From Clitoria ternatea (lineage: Eukaryota; Streptophyta; Magnoliopsida; Fabales; Fabaceae), in assembly GCA_037962975.1 (NCBI GenBank), contig CM075672.1:130868001-130932000 (forward strand): a DNA stretch of 64,000 bases, written 5' to 3'. Below the pieces are notes generated by a model. That model searched no databases, was not told the origin of the DNA, and saw only the letters and a list, made by a program, of their open reading frames with translations. The position numbers were made by a program, and so were the translations under genes. Below, one piece after another: positions 44,277 to 57,145 of the stretch. Positions within the stretch are counted from its first letter, which is position 1. Each line of letters begins with the position of its first letter.

Positions 44277-44791
44277 CATTGTATTCACAATACTAAAAGA
44301 AGAATAAAATATAACACTTGCATACATGCATAGCAATATGTCTGATTGAATTCTGATATGATGTGTGATATGTATATGAGAGTATTGACGAGATGATGGA
44401 CATAAGATTAAAAAGTAACGACTACACGATTTCCCCTTGAGATGAACTGAGGTAATGCTAAGTGAGGTGAGCCGAGTCAGGGACAACATTATATAAGGAT
44501 AGTGGATAGTGGATGGTATGGGACTGAGGCCTGATCCTCAGACGTTAGATGGGAGAGACAACAAGGATGACAATTCTCTATTTATGAATGGGGGGATATT
44601 CCTCACCCTTTACATCATTTTTCAGATACGGGGAGAACCACGTCCAGGGAATGAAAAACGCTAGAGGAAGCTACCAATAGCTGACAGGTCGGAACCTAGC
44701 ACCATAGGAATCATAGCGACCGATCCCGATGACATATCCACTTGCCACCCTCTAAAGTCATATCACTCTTTTGATAAAGATGTCGAAGTGA
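44277..44791 (+). repeat. Unclassified relic between E3 and the split reading frame
   Basis: Continuation of 33396-33928. It contains a CTCACCC...TTTTTCAG block at about 44602-44625 like that in the Tekay-type LTRs. No gene. Confidence 0.35.
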
Positions 44792-45098
44792 TATTCCATC
44801 AGACGTTATAGAGACCCACCTCAACCTCTCACGATCGATGAGTACGAGGAACTATCTGAGCGAGAAGCTATTGTAGTAGAATACTTGTTAGGATCACATC
44901 CACAACTAGAAACACTGAGAGTCCCAAGATTACCTACTCCTGAGTACATACCTCTATCCCCTGAACTTGTAGTATCAGAACAAGACTCAGAGGAAGACCC
45001 CGAGGAAGAACCTTTAGACATCATGTTAGTAGACCCTGAGACCACACCAGACATAGTACCCGCCGCCATTCTCGTCAAGCCCGTATTTGTCCATCCTC
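44792..45098 (+). pseudogene. Acidic reading-frame fragment, left half, split by E4
   Basis: An open stretch of about 100 codons follows a stop at 44789. It is acidic and proline-rich (runs of D, E and P around 44980-45060) and runs into the E4 target site. Removing E4 and one TCCTC copy continues the same frame at 58033. I do not recognise a family; the composition resembles the low-complexity accessory or gag-flanking regions of plant Ty3 elements. Not expected to be functional. Confidence 0.5.
45094..45098. repeat. E4 target-site duplication, left (TCCTC)
   Basis: TCCTC precedes the left LTR and recurs at 58028-58032. Confidence 0.95.
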
Positions 45099-47250
45099 TG
45101 TAACATCCCAAAATTTCAAAATAGAGGATTAATTAAGGAAATAAATATTGAATAATTGTTTGTGGAATAATTAATGTCCCAAAATATTAGAAATAATTAA
45201 ACTAAGATTCTTGGGGACTGTTGGTGATTTATTGAGACCGGATAAGCCAAAAATAAGCCCGGTTGAGATATAGGTGTCGGACCAAGTATCTCCGATTGGG
45301 ATGATATTGGTCAGGGCTGTTAAGAATAATATTGGGAGTCCAATATATACTCGGAATAATTTTTAGATAAAGTATTAAGCGCAAATAAATATCTTGTTTA
45401 TGGTAAAACGATGAACTTTAATGAGAAGGATTAAAAAACAAATGCAAAAAACCCAATTTCCTTCTCTTCATTCCCATTGGTTTTTGGCTCCACTTAACAA
45501 AAACATTTCATTTCTTCCTTCTCCTTACATCTTTTTTTCTCTTATCTTTTTCTTCTAAAACCCTAAGCTAAGGTGGAGACCTTCCCCTCTCTCTCATTTT
45601 TGTTCAAGGAAGCTTGTTAGGAGGCCATTGGAGCTTGAAATCTTCTTCCTCTTCCTCTCCATTTTCACAACTCCCTCCCCTCTCTTGATACCTATTTTCG
45701 TTTTGGCTGTGGTAAGCCATTTTTACCACTTTTGTTTGGTTTGAATGCTATGGGTATGTGTTATTATGTGTTGGGGGAGTAATGCATGTACATGGGTGTT
45801 TGAGGAGAGCATTTAATGCATGAACCCTAGTGGGGGTTGTCATAAATGCATGGTTTAAGTGAAATAAATATGGTAGATGCATTTATGTTGGTAGGAGATG
45901 AAGAATGATAAGGCATTAATAAGAGTTGTTGGGTTTTAGAGAAACCCTAGCTTTTAAGAATTAGGGAATGTTATGAATATTGGTTGGATAGTGTTATTGA
46001 AAGCAAATACAAGCCATTAGGTGTATGAGTATTGGTTGGTGTGGTATTTTGTAGATGTTGGGCTATTGTTGTTGGTAGCCCTTGAATTTAATGAATGTGG
46101 CTTGAAGGGAAGGAATTCCCGAAGCCTAACAAATGATGGAAAATGATGTCTATAGCATGTCTTGTATATGTTATGAAAAGGTAGATATAGTGATGATTAA
46201 ATTAGAATTGAATTTGTGTTTTGAATAGTTGATTGATTAAGGTTTTACATGTATGATAATGTAAGACCTATTCCGAACGACGAGGCGGGTACGTCGTATC
46301 AATCGGAATTCTTCTCTTGAGGTAGGAGAGGAGTCTATATATTCTAAATGCATGGGTTGAGTAATGTTTAATTGTTATATGTGACAATATGCATGTTAGC
46401 CTTGTTGAGTGGTAATGTTGATTTGTGGTTGTTAAACATGATGATGGTGATGAATATGCTTGGCAACATGTAATGTGCATTTGGAATGTTTATGGTATGC
46501 TAAATGGTGATGATGAATTGTTTGGCTAGTTTATTGCCTTGATAATGATGTGATTGGGTTAGATTCACCATAAGTGTGAAATAAATATTGTTGGTGTTTA
46601 ATTGAGAATGGGTGTGACGAATAGTATACCTTAATTGATGGTGTGAGATTGATGTTCTTGTATTGATGATGGAATTGAATGATATGAATGAAACAATAAT
46701 GAGGATGCCACATAAAAGCTTAAACAAATGATAATAACCAACAATAATAAATCCACTAAAAACCTTGTGGTGATGTTGGTAATGGTGTTGATGATGATGT
46801 TGATGAGTGGCATGTATAGGATGCATAGAGTGAGAAATGCATATGATTGGCATTTGCATCCATGGCATACTGCATAGCTACCAGTGTTGGAATTTTAGGG
46901 GATTCCCCCAGAGGCCTAGTGGTAGGGCGGCTCTGTGCATGAGCAATTTATATTTTCCCCTGTGACTCGGTGTGTAAGTCACGAAGCTACCCATGTTGTG
47001 CTACAGGGAGCCGCATATGGTTGACCCTTGTAGGGGGTGGCTCTTGATGAGCAGGTGTCCCCGATGGTCCTTGGGATCACAGCTGCCACGATATGACTCA
47101 TGGTTGGCCCATAACACCATATGTCGAATATGTTGTATACCGCGGTCATGGTGAAAATGACCAGGTGTTGCGAAAGGGGCGATGCGGTTTGGTACTAGTA
47201 AAATAATTGTTGAAATACATGCAATTTTAAGAATAAGTGTACACATTTTA

Positions 47251-47262
47251 CTACTGCAGTAG
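47251..47262. repeat. Conserved palindrome CTACTGCAGTAG, E4 left LTR
   Basis: Perfect 12-bp palindrome; the right-LTR copy is at 56169-56180. Confidence 0.7.
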
Positions 47263-48230
47263 GGGTATGGTTAGACGATCATACTTGAGACCCACAATCG
47301 GTGTTATTATTCCCACAGTCAAATTTGTAATTATTGAAATATTCCATTGTGCATATGTGTTAGCTTAAGAGCATTTGCATATAGTAAGGAAGTATGCTAA
47401 AGGTGATAAGATATGATGATGGTTGTCTTGAGAATGAGAAATTATAATAAGACAACATAAAAGATGTGAATACCAAAATAACAATGTGAGTAAGATGATG
47501 AATTGTGTGATAGTCTAATTGTTGAAGGATTAGATCTTGTGTGTGATTTTATACTTGCTTGATTTACAAATATGATTGTATATTATGATGATAATTGATG
47601 ACGAATTGTATGTGAATGCAAGTATACATGTCGTGGTACGTATGCACATGATCATATGGTATTCATATTCATTCTTTTGGAATGTATGACTCACTCTCCC
47701 ATGTTGTCCACTTTTTAGACTTGTGACGTAGAGCACTTGTGGGAAGAGTGGATATTTTGGAGCACATTTTGTTGAGGAGGTAAATAGGTGTATAGGAAGT
47801 GCCTTGGCCAGTAAAATCTAGATTTTGTATAGCATATAGGATGTATGTATGCTTATTTTGTTATCTAGATTATAGATGATGATTTTGAGGGTCATGTAGG
47901 AAAATTGGACCTTCATGTGTATGGCTAATTTTCATTAATGACCCAAATGATGTAAGATGATGAACTATGATGTGTGTTAGTGATAGATTCTATGAATGAA
48001 TGAAGGTTCATGTAAACATTCATGTTACGGTGATTACATGTAATGATGTGTTTGAATTAGTATAAATTCACGAACTAAAGTGGAATTCAAAGGGTAATGA
48101 TAATTCAGACAAGTTATAATTGTATAATAGGATAGGCATAATATGTTGAATTTGAATGATTTAGGGTGGAATGAGTTTTGGCCTGTTAAATTGCAGGAAA
48201 ACTTGGTATTTTTCGTTTCCCTGCAGAACT

Positions 48231-48720
48231 CGCTCAAGCGAGATCCTCTTGCATCAGTGTTTTAGCCACTAGCCAAAATTCGCCCGAGCAAATGGCTTTC
48301 TCGCCCAAGCGAGATTTTCCTGGGAATGGAGGTTGGTTACTGGACCATTTTTGCTCAAGCGAAATGGTCTTGGATTTGGAGTCGCTCAAGTGAGAGGAAA
48401 GGAAATTAGAGACTGGACGGTTTTCGCCCAGGCGAGCCTTGCCTCGCCCAAGCAAAAATCAGGCAATGAGTCCCTGTTGTTACTGGAGCAATCTCGCTTA
48501 TGGAACTCGCTCAAGCGAGGTTGGCCCCTGAGCAAATCCTATTCTCTCGCTCAAGCATCTCGCTGGCTTGCCCAAGTGTGGGCTTCGAATCTCGCTCAAG
48601 CGAGATGGGGTCCGCTCAAGCGAAGGGACCCCCTGATGCTTAAAACTCTCCCTTGCTCAGCCTTCTTGTTTTCACTCAAGCGTACTCACTCAAGCGAATG
48701 TGGTACTCGCTTGAGCGAGT
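48231..48720. repeat. CGCTYRAGCG array, E4 left LTR
   Basis: Motifs start at 48231, 48281, 48302, 48352, 48383, 48425, 48445 and 48495, with more up to 48719; steps 50, 21, 50, 31, 42, 20, 50. A short loss leaves the next copy only 13 bp on (48508), where the right LTR has 20. The final copy, 48706-48719, is the full CTCGCTTGAGCGAG. Confidence 0.85.
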
Positions 48721-49077
48721 GGCATCCTGATGCATATATTTATTTTGTCTTAAATGATTATATTTCCCAATGCATTAAACTTCTCCTTGCTTCATCTTAA
48801 AATTAGATTGGACATATTATGGATCCTTGAACCTTGTGAAATCTTCTCCCTTCAAATTCAATCATGCAGCAATCAAATTGATCATTTCTTCTGTTGTTTT
48901 TAATTAGAAATTTCTCATGAAATCGTTTTAATTTACCCTCTCATATCCTCATATATGAGAGTGGCTTTTCATAGATCCAGGTGTTGAATTAGAAAGCATC
49001 ACCACTCTAATTATTCGATTAATTAATGATTTATAAAACGTGAAAAATTTACCTGTATTTTTCGGGGCGTCTCAACC

Positions 49078-49089
49078 TGGTATTAGAGC
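49078..49089 (+). other. E4 primer binding site, one base changed
   Basis: TGGTATTAGAGC, differing from the E1 and E2 site by one C-to-T change. Probably degraded by mutation. Confidence 0.85.
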
Positions 49090-49439
49090 ATTAATTGCTC
49101 TTGATACGATCATGATTGATGTTGTTCATGTAGTTGTTGCTTATGATTGAGTCATGTGAGTTATAATTAGTTGAGTTGTGGATTATTTGATTGAATTATG
49201 AATGTTTGTCATTGAATTGAGGTTGATGTATAGAATTGTTGAGTCCGGCCAAGAGTCCTTACACTATTTACCTCGAATAATCAATGTGTTATGATCATGT
49301 ACTGAAAATGATATGATTGTGTGATGTGGTACATATTAGGTTTATGAGTGCTAAGACCTTTGAAATTATACGTTGAAAGGTTATTTTTTGGTCTAGTTTA
49401 CTCATGTATGAGCCATGTCTTGATGTATAGGCTTGAAAT

Positions 49440-52400
49440 ATGGCTGGTAGACCAAATTATGAGGCTGCTGCTATGGCAAATGCCTTGAATCGTTTCGCTA
49501 ATCTCTTGGAAAGACAAGGCCAACTGAATGTGGGACAAGGCTCCCAAGGTTTTGATCTATTTCTCAAGAGGAAACCTTCAGAATTCCATGGAGGTTATAA
49601 GCCAGAAGATGTATATGCTTGGATCAATGACTTGGAAAGAATATATGCTAGCTTCGAATGTTCTGAAGCATAAAAGGTGGAGTATGCGATCTTTATGATC
49701 CGCGATGAAGCCGAAGCTTGGTGGCATCTTACTAGGGGACGCATGATATCTGCTGATATTCCCTTGGTTTGGGAAAACTTCAAGGTGGAGTTCTTGAAGA
49801 AATATTTTCAAGACAGTTATAGAAGCAAGAAAGAGCTTGAGTTTATGGAACTTAAGCAAGGTGGCATGACGGTGGAGGAGTATGCCTCCAAGTTTGAAGA
49901 GCTTTGTCCGTTCTATCCGCCCTATCAATAAGAGGGTACCGAGGCATCGAAATGTGTGAAGTTTGAAAATGGGTTGAGGCCCGAGATCAAGCAGGCTATC
50001 CGAAATCAAGAAATTAGAAGCTTTCCGACGCTTGTGAATAAGTGTCGTATCTATGAAGAGGATGATGTGGCTCCTTCCAGTCATGGAAAGCACGAGTTTA
50101 AATTGAAGGGCCAATTCTCTAATTTCAAAAAGCAAGGTCACTTCAAGAAGAACAAGTTCCTTCATGGTGGATCCTTCAATGCTAGAGGACGTGGTGCTTT
50201 TAGGGGTGGTTACGGTAGTGGTAACCAAGGTTGTGGAAATATCCAAGGCCTAACTTGCTTTAAATGCGGTGCTAACCATTTGGCACGAGATTGTCCACAG
50301 GATGATGTGGTGTGCTACCAATGCAATCAACCAGGGCATATCCACCCTAATTGCCCATTGAATGCAAGGAATGCTAATGCCAATACTCCTGTACGTATGA
50401 ATCCTAATGGTAACCGTGGAGGCCATGGTGGCTTTGGAGGCCGTGGCCTCGAAAACGGTAATGGTTATAATGGTAGCCGAAATGATGGCCGTGGCAGAAA
50501 TCATAACGGTGGAAGAAATGGCAATGGTCAAGGTAATGGCCATGGTGGAAGAAATGGTAATCGTAATAGTGGTGATCAACCACAAGCTGCTGGTAGGGTA
50601 TTTGCAGTTACTGGTGAAGAAGTCGTTCAAGCTGAAGATCTTATCCGGGGTAAGTGTGTAATCTTTGGAAATTCGGTATATGTGATATTTGATTCTAGTG
50701 CAAGTCATTCGTTTATTTCTGAGGACTATGTGAGGCGCTTAAAGGTGTCTGTTTGAATGATGAGAGGTTCTATAATGGTGACTACACCGACCGATGCTTG
50801 TTTAAGATCGGTGACTCGATGTAAGAATGTCGAGATGACCCTTAAGGGTAGGAAATTTGTTGTATCCCTCGTATGTCTGCCTATGAAAGACCTGGACATT
50901 ATCCTAGGCATGGACTGGTTATCTGCTACCAAAGTCTTAATAGATTGTCATAACAAGACGGTGATCTTCCCGACTTCGAATGTTGAAGACTTTGATGTGC
51001 AAGGTATCTCTTAGCTTCTTATGATGTTCTGCATGGTTAATGGGAATGGTGCTTCCCAATCTTGTGAGATTCCTATTGTTTCAGAGTTTCCCGATGTGTT
51101 TCCGGATGAAATTCCTAGATTACCCCCTCCACGAGAAGTGGAATTTTCTATTGACCTCATTCCTGGTGCTGAACCTGCTTCCAGAGCTCCTTATAGGATG
51201 TCTCATATGGAGTTGACCGAACTCAAAAAGCAAATCGAGGAATTACTCGAGCGGGAGTTTGTTCACCCAAGTGTGTCTCCTTGGGGTGCTCCTGTGTTGT
51301 TGGTGAAAAAGAAGGACATGAGCATGAGATTATATGTTGATTATCGCCAACTCAACAAGCTAACTATTAAGAACAAATATCCTTTTCCTCGCATTGATGA
51401 TCTTTTGGATCAATTGAAGAGCGCCGTGGTGTTTTCAAAGATTGACTTGCATTCCGAATATCACCAAATTCGGGTGAAGACCAAAGATATCCCAAAAACT
51501 ACCTTCCGAACGTGATATGGACACTATGAGTACGTAGTGATGCCATTCGGAGTGACGAATGCTCCTGCGATTTTCATGGACTACATGAACTGCATTTTTC
51601 ATGAGTATCTTGATCAATTCATCATGGTGTTTATCAATGATATTTTGGTATACTCCAAGAGTCATGAAGAGCATGAAAGACATCTTTGTCTTGTATTGTC
51701 TATTCTTCAAGAGAAAGAATTATATGCTAAACTCTCTAAATGTGAATTCTGGATGAGTGAGATTTCTTTTCTTGGTCATGTGATTTTCGGTGATGGAGTT
51801 GCCGTTGATAGATCAAAAGTTGAAGCTGTAATGGCTTGGGAAAGACCGACGTCCGTAACGGAGATAAGAAGTTTTCTTGGTCTTGCCGGTTACTACCAGA
51901 GGTTTATTGAAGGATTTTCTCATTTAGCCTTACCGTTGACGAAGTTGACTCGTAAGAATTAACCTTTCATGTGGACTCGTGAATGTGAAGAAAGTTTTCA
52001 AGAGTTGAAATTAAGACTTACTACCGCACCGGTGTTAGCAATGCTCGATTTGACGGATGAATTTGTGGTGTATTGTGATGCATCTAAGCTTGGTCTTGGA
52101 TGTGTGTTGATGAAAAAGGAGCGTATGATAGCCTATGCGTCGAGATAATTGTGACCGTATGAGGTTAATTATCCTACTCATGACCTTGAATTGGCGGTGG
52201 GGGTGTTTGCTTTGAAGTTGTGGTGACATTACTTATATGGTTCTAAGTTTATGGTCTTTAGTGATCACAAGAGCCTTAAGTATTTGTTTGACCAAAAGGA
52301 ACTTAATAGGCGCCAAAGATGATGGATGGAATTCCTAAAAGATTATGAGTTTGAGTTGAGGTATTATCCCGGAAAGGCAAATGTGGTTGCTGATGCTTTG

Positions 52401-54005
52401 AGCCAAAAGTCATTGCATATCTCTATGATGATGGCGAAAGAGATGGAGTTAATTGAACAAATTAGAAATTTGAATGTGGGTGTGGAGACATATACTTCCA
52501 AGAAAATGTCGTTCGAGATGTTGAAAGTCACAAATGAATTTCTTGAATATGTGAAGGTTCAACAACCAAATGATGAGTATTTGATGGAGATGAAGAAAAC
52601 CCAAGAAAAGGGGAAGAATTTGTTCCTAATGGAAGGTCAAGATGGCATTTGGCGTGTAAAGAGTCGAATTTATGTTCCCTCAAGTGGTGATGTGAGAAAA
52701 TTTATATTTAAGGAAGCTCACAAAAGCGTATTGAGCATTTATCCTGGTTCTACCAAGATGTATTAAGACTTGAAGAAGAATTTCTGGTGGCCCGGTATGA
52801 AGCGTGATGTGGCGAACTTTGTAGCATTTTGCCTTATTTGTCAGAAGGCTAAGGTCGAGCATCAAAGACCATCTGGTTATTTGAGATCTTTGGAGATCCC
52901 TATTTGGAAATGGGATGCTGTTGCTATGGACTTTGTGTCTGGTCTACCTAGGACGAGGTCCAATTGTGACGGAATTTGGGTGATTGTAGATCGTTTGACG
53001 AAGAGTGTGCATTTTCTGTCGATTAGCATGAAGAGTTCCTTAGAGGATCTGGCACAATTATACATCAAGGAGATAGTGAGATTGCATGGGGTGCCATCTA
53101 GTATTATTTCTGATAGAGACCCGTGTTTTACTTCTCGATTTTGGGGAAGCCTACATGAGGCCATGGGCTCTAAATTGAAGTTGAGTTCAGCTTATCACCC
53201 TCAGATAGACAAACAATCCGAGAGGACTATTCAGAGTCTTAAAGACTTGTTACATGCTTGTGTTTTAGAACACGGTGGTTCATGGGTGAAATACTTGCCT
53301 TTAATTGAGTTTACCTACAACAACAGCTTCCATTCTAGTATTGGCATGGCACCATATGAGGCGTTGTGTGGAAGGAAATGTAGAACCCCTTTGTGTTGGC
53401 TTGAGGTTGGTGAGAACTTGGCTTTGAGGCCAGAAATTGTTCAGGAGACTACTGAGCAGATTAAAAAGATACAAGAGAATATGAAGATTACTCAGGATCG
53501 ACAGAAGAGTTACTATGACAAGAGGCATAAACCACTAGAGTTTCAGGTGGGTGACCATGTGTTTTTGAAGGTTTCGCGTGATAAAGGCATTGGAAGGGCA
53601 CTGAAGGGTAGAAAGTTGAGCCCTAGATTCATTGGACCTTACGAGGTATTGGAGCGGATTGGCAACGTTGCTTATCGAATAGCACTCCCTCTGCATCTCG
53701 CAAATCTACATAATGTATTTCATGTATCCCAGTTGAGGAAATATGTCCATGATCCCCTACATGTGATTCCTATGGACGATGTCGATGTATGAGACGATTT
53801 ATCTATTCCTCCTGTTTCTGTTCGCATTATCGAGCATTCCGTGAAGAGATTACGGAACAAGTTGGTACCTTTGTTGAAGGTCGCTTAGAAGCACGGAAAT
53901 GTGGAGACGTTCACATGGGAACGTGAGAACAATATCAGAGAACGTTACCCCGACATATTCAAATCCGGGATGTTAAATTTTGGGGACAAAATTTTCTTTT
54001 GGTAG
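49440..54005 (+). pseudogene. E4 gag-pol, inactivated by in-frame stops
   Basis: From ATG 49440 one reading frame can be followed for about 4.5 kb with no frameshift, but it is broken by stops at 49671, 49929, 50754, 51012, 51513, 51960, 52146, 52152, 52224, 52320, 52764, 53790 and 53886. All E1 domains are recognisable in order: gag, two CCHC knuckles (near 50256 and 50310), protease with DSS in place of DSG (near 50691), reverse transcriptase in which the IDD motif reads IND (near 51630), RNase H, integrase and a chromodomain-like end. Most stops fall where E1 has Gln or Arg and are explained by one C-to-T change in CAA, CAG or CGA; the one at 53886 aligns with Trp. The catalytic substitutions add to the loss. 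Protein production is not expected. Confidence 0.92.
53975..53994 (+). other. Hairpin before the E4 polypurine tract
   Basis: AAATTTTG, loop GGGA, CAAAATTT: a perfect 8-bp stem. Compared with E1 a C-G pair has become T-A on both arms, a compensatory change that keeps the stem. Confidence 0.75.
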
Positions 54006-54012
54006 GGTGGAT
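54001..54012 (+). other. E4 polypurine tract (degraded)
   Basis: GGTAGGGTGGAT abuts the right LTR at the position where E1 and E2 have AGTGGGGGAGAA; several pyrimidines interrupt it. Confidence 0.6.
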
Positions 54013-56168
54013 TGTAACATCCCAAAATTTCAAAATAGAGGATAAATTAAGGAAATAAATATTGAATAATTGTTTGTGGAATAATTAATGTCCCAAAATA
54101 TTAGAAATAATTAAACTAAGATTCTTGGGGACTGTTGGTGATTTATTGAGACCAGATAAGCCGAAAATAAGCCCGGTTGAGATATAGGTGTCAGACCAAG
54201 TATCTCCGATTGAGATGATATTGGTCATGGCTGTTAAGAATAATATTGGCAGTCCGAATATATACTCAGAATAATTTTCAGATAAAGTATTGAGCCCAAA
54301 TAAAGATCCTGTTTATGGTAAAATGATGAACTTTAATAAGAAGGATTAAAAAAGAAATCCGAAAAACCCAATTTCCCTCTCTTCATTCCCGTTGGTTTTT
54401 GGCTCCACTTAACAAAAACATTTCATTTCTTCCTTCTCCTTACTTCTTCTTTTCTCTTATCTTCTTCTTCTAAAACCCTAAGCTAAGGTGGTGACCTTCC
54501 TCTCTCTCTCTCATTTTCGTTCAAGGAAGCTTGTTAGGAGGCCATTGGAGCTTGAAATCTTCTTCCTCTTCCTCTCCATTTTTGCAACTCCCTCCCCTCT
54601 CTTGATACCCATTTTCGTTTTGGGTGTGGTAAGCCATTTTTACCACTTTTGCTTAGTTCAAATGCTATGGGTATGTGTTATTATGTGTTGGGGGAGTAAT
54701 GCATGTACATGGGTGTTTGAGGAGAGCATTTAATGCATTAACCCTAGTGGGGGTTGTCATAAATGCATGGTTTAAGTGAAATAAATATGGTAGATGCATT
54801 TATGTTGGTAGGAGATGAAGAATGATAAGGCATTAATAAGAGTTGTTGGGTTTTAGAGAAACCCTAGCTTTTAAGAATTGGGGAAAGTTATAAACATTGG
54901 TTGGATAGTGTTATTGAGACAAAATACAAGCCATTGGGTGTATAAGTATTGGTTGGTGTGGTATTTTGTGGATGTTGGACTATTGTTATTGGTAGCCCTT
55001 GAATTTAATGAATGTGGCTTGAAGGGAAGGAATTCCCGAAGCCTAACAAATGATGGAAAATGATATCTGTAGCATGTCTTGTACATGTTATGAAAAGGTA
55101 GATATAATGATGATTAAATTAGAATTGAATTTATGTTTTGAATAGTTGATTGATTGAGGTTTTACATGTATGATAATGTAGGACCTATTCCGAACGACGA
55201 GGCGGGTACGTCGTATCAATCGGAATTCTTCTCTTGAGGTAGGAGAGGAGTCTATATATTCTAAATGCATGGGTTGAGTAGTGTTTAATTGTTATATGTG
55301 ACAATATGCATGTTAGCCTTGTTGAGTGGTAATGTTGATTTGTGGTTGTTAAACATGATGATGGTGATGAATATGCTTGGCAACATGTAATGTGCATTTG
55401 GAATGTTTATGGTATGCTAAATGGTGATGATGAATTGTTTGGCTAGTTCATTGCCTTGATAATGATGTGATTGGGTTAGGTTTACCATAAGTGTGAAATG
55501 AATGTTGTTGGTGTTTAATTGAGAATAGGTGTGATGAATAGCATACCTTAATTGATGGTGTGAGATTGATGTTCTTGTATTGATGATGGAATTAAATGAT
55601 ATGAATGAAACAATAATGAGGATGCCACATAAAAGCTTAAACAAATGATAATAACCAACAATAATAAATCCATTAAAAACCTTATGGTGATGTTGGTAAT
55701 GGTGTTGATGATGATGTTGATGAGTGGCATGTATAGGATGCATAGAATGAGAAATGCATATGATTGGCATTTGCATCCATGGCATACTGCATAGCTGCCA
55801 GTGTTGGAATTTTAGGGGATTCCCCCAGTTGGCCCAGTGGAAGGGCGGCTCTGTGCATGAGCAATTTATATTTTCCACTGTGACTTAGTGTGTAAGTCAC
55901 GAAGCTGCCCATGCTGTGCTACGGGGAGCCGCATGTGGTTGACCCTTATGGGGGGTGGCTATTAATGAGCAGGTGTCCCCGATGGTCATTGGGATCACAG
56001 CCGCAATGATATGACTCATGGTTGACCCGCAACACCATATGTCGAATATGTTGTATACCGCGGTCATGGTGAAAATGACCAGGTGTTGCGAAAGGGGCGA
56101 TGCGGTTTGGTACCAGTAAAATAATTGTTGAAATGAATGCAATTTTAAGAATAAGTGTACACATTTTA

Positions 56169-56180
56169 CTACTGCAGTAG
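56169..56180. repeat. Conserved palindrome CTACTGCAGTAG, E4 right LTR
   Basis: Right-LTR copy of the 12-bp palindrome at 47251-47262. Confidence 0.7.
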
Positions 56181-57145
56181 GGGTATGGTTAGATGATCAT
56201 ACTTGAGACCCACAATCGGTGCTATTATTCCCATAGTCAGATCTGCAACTGTTAAAATATTCCATTGTGCATATGCGTTAGCTTAAGAGCATTTGCATAT
56301 AGCAAGGAAGTATGCTAAAGGTGATGAGATATGATGATGGTTGTGTTGAGAATGAGAAATTATAATAAGACAACATAAAAGATGTGAAATCCAAAATAAC
56401 AATGTGAGTAAGATGATGAATTGTGTAATAGTTCAATTGTTGAAGGATTAGATCTTGTGTGTGATTTTATACTTGCTTGATTTACAAATCTGATTGTATA
56501 TTATGATGATAATTGATGATGAATTGTATGTGAATGTAAGTATACATGTCGTGGTACATATGCACATGATCATATGGTATTCATATTCATTCTTTTGGAA
56601 TGTATGACTCACTCTCCCATGTTGTCCATTTTTTTAGACTTGTGATGCAGGGCACTTGTGGAAAGAGTGAATATTTTGGAGCACATTTTGTTGAGGAGGT
56701 TAATAGGTGTATAGGAAGTGCCTTGGCTGGCAAAATCTACATTTTGTATAGCATATAGGATGTATGTATGCTTATTTTATTATCTAGATTATAGATGATG
56801 ATTTTGAGGGTCATATAGGAAAATTGGACCTTGGTGTGTATGGCTAATTTTCATTAATGACCCAAATGATATAAGATGGTGAACTATGATGTGTGTTGGT
56901 GATAGATTATATGAATGAATGAAGGTTCATGTAAACATTCATGTTACGGTGATTACATAAGATGAGGTGTTTGAATTAGTATAAATTCACGAACTAGAGT
57001 GGAATTCAAAGGGTAATGATAATTAAGACAAGTTAATTGTATAATAGGATAGGAATAATATGTTGAATTTGAATGATTTAAGGTGGAATGAGTTTTGGCC
57101 TGTTAAATTGCACGAAACTTGGTATTTTTTGTTTCCCTGCAGAAC

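Larger units (their letters stand above)
45099..49074 (+). repeat. E4 left LTR
   Basis: TGTAACATCC...GCGTCTCA. Contains the CTACTGCAGTAG palindrome (47251-47262), the ACTCACTCTCCC block (near 47690), a GTGACT...AGTCAC stem near 46963-46983 and the CGCTYRAGCG array near its 3' end. Confidence 0.92.

Noticed and set aside
48333..48800. 155-residue frame in the E4 LTR, and similar frames at 25616-25999 and 57186-57581
   Set aside because: They are translations of the CGCTYRAGCG arrays, not conserved in frame between copies.
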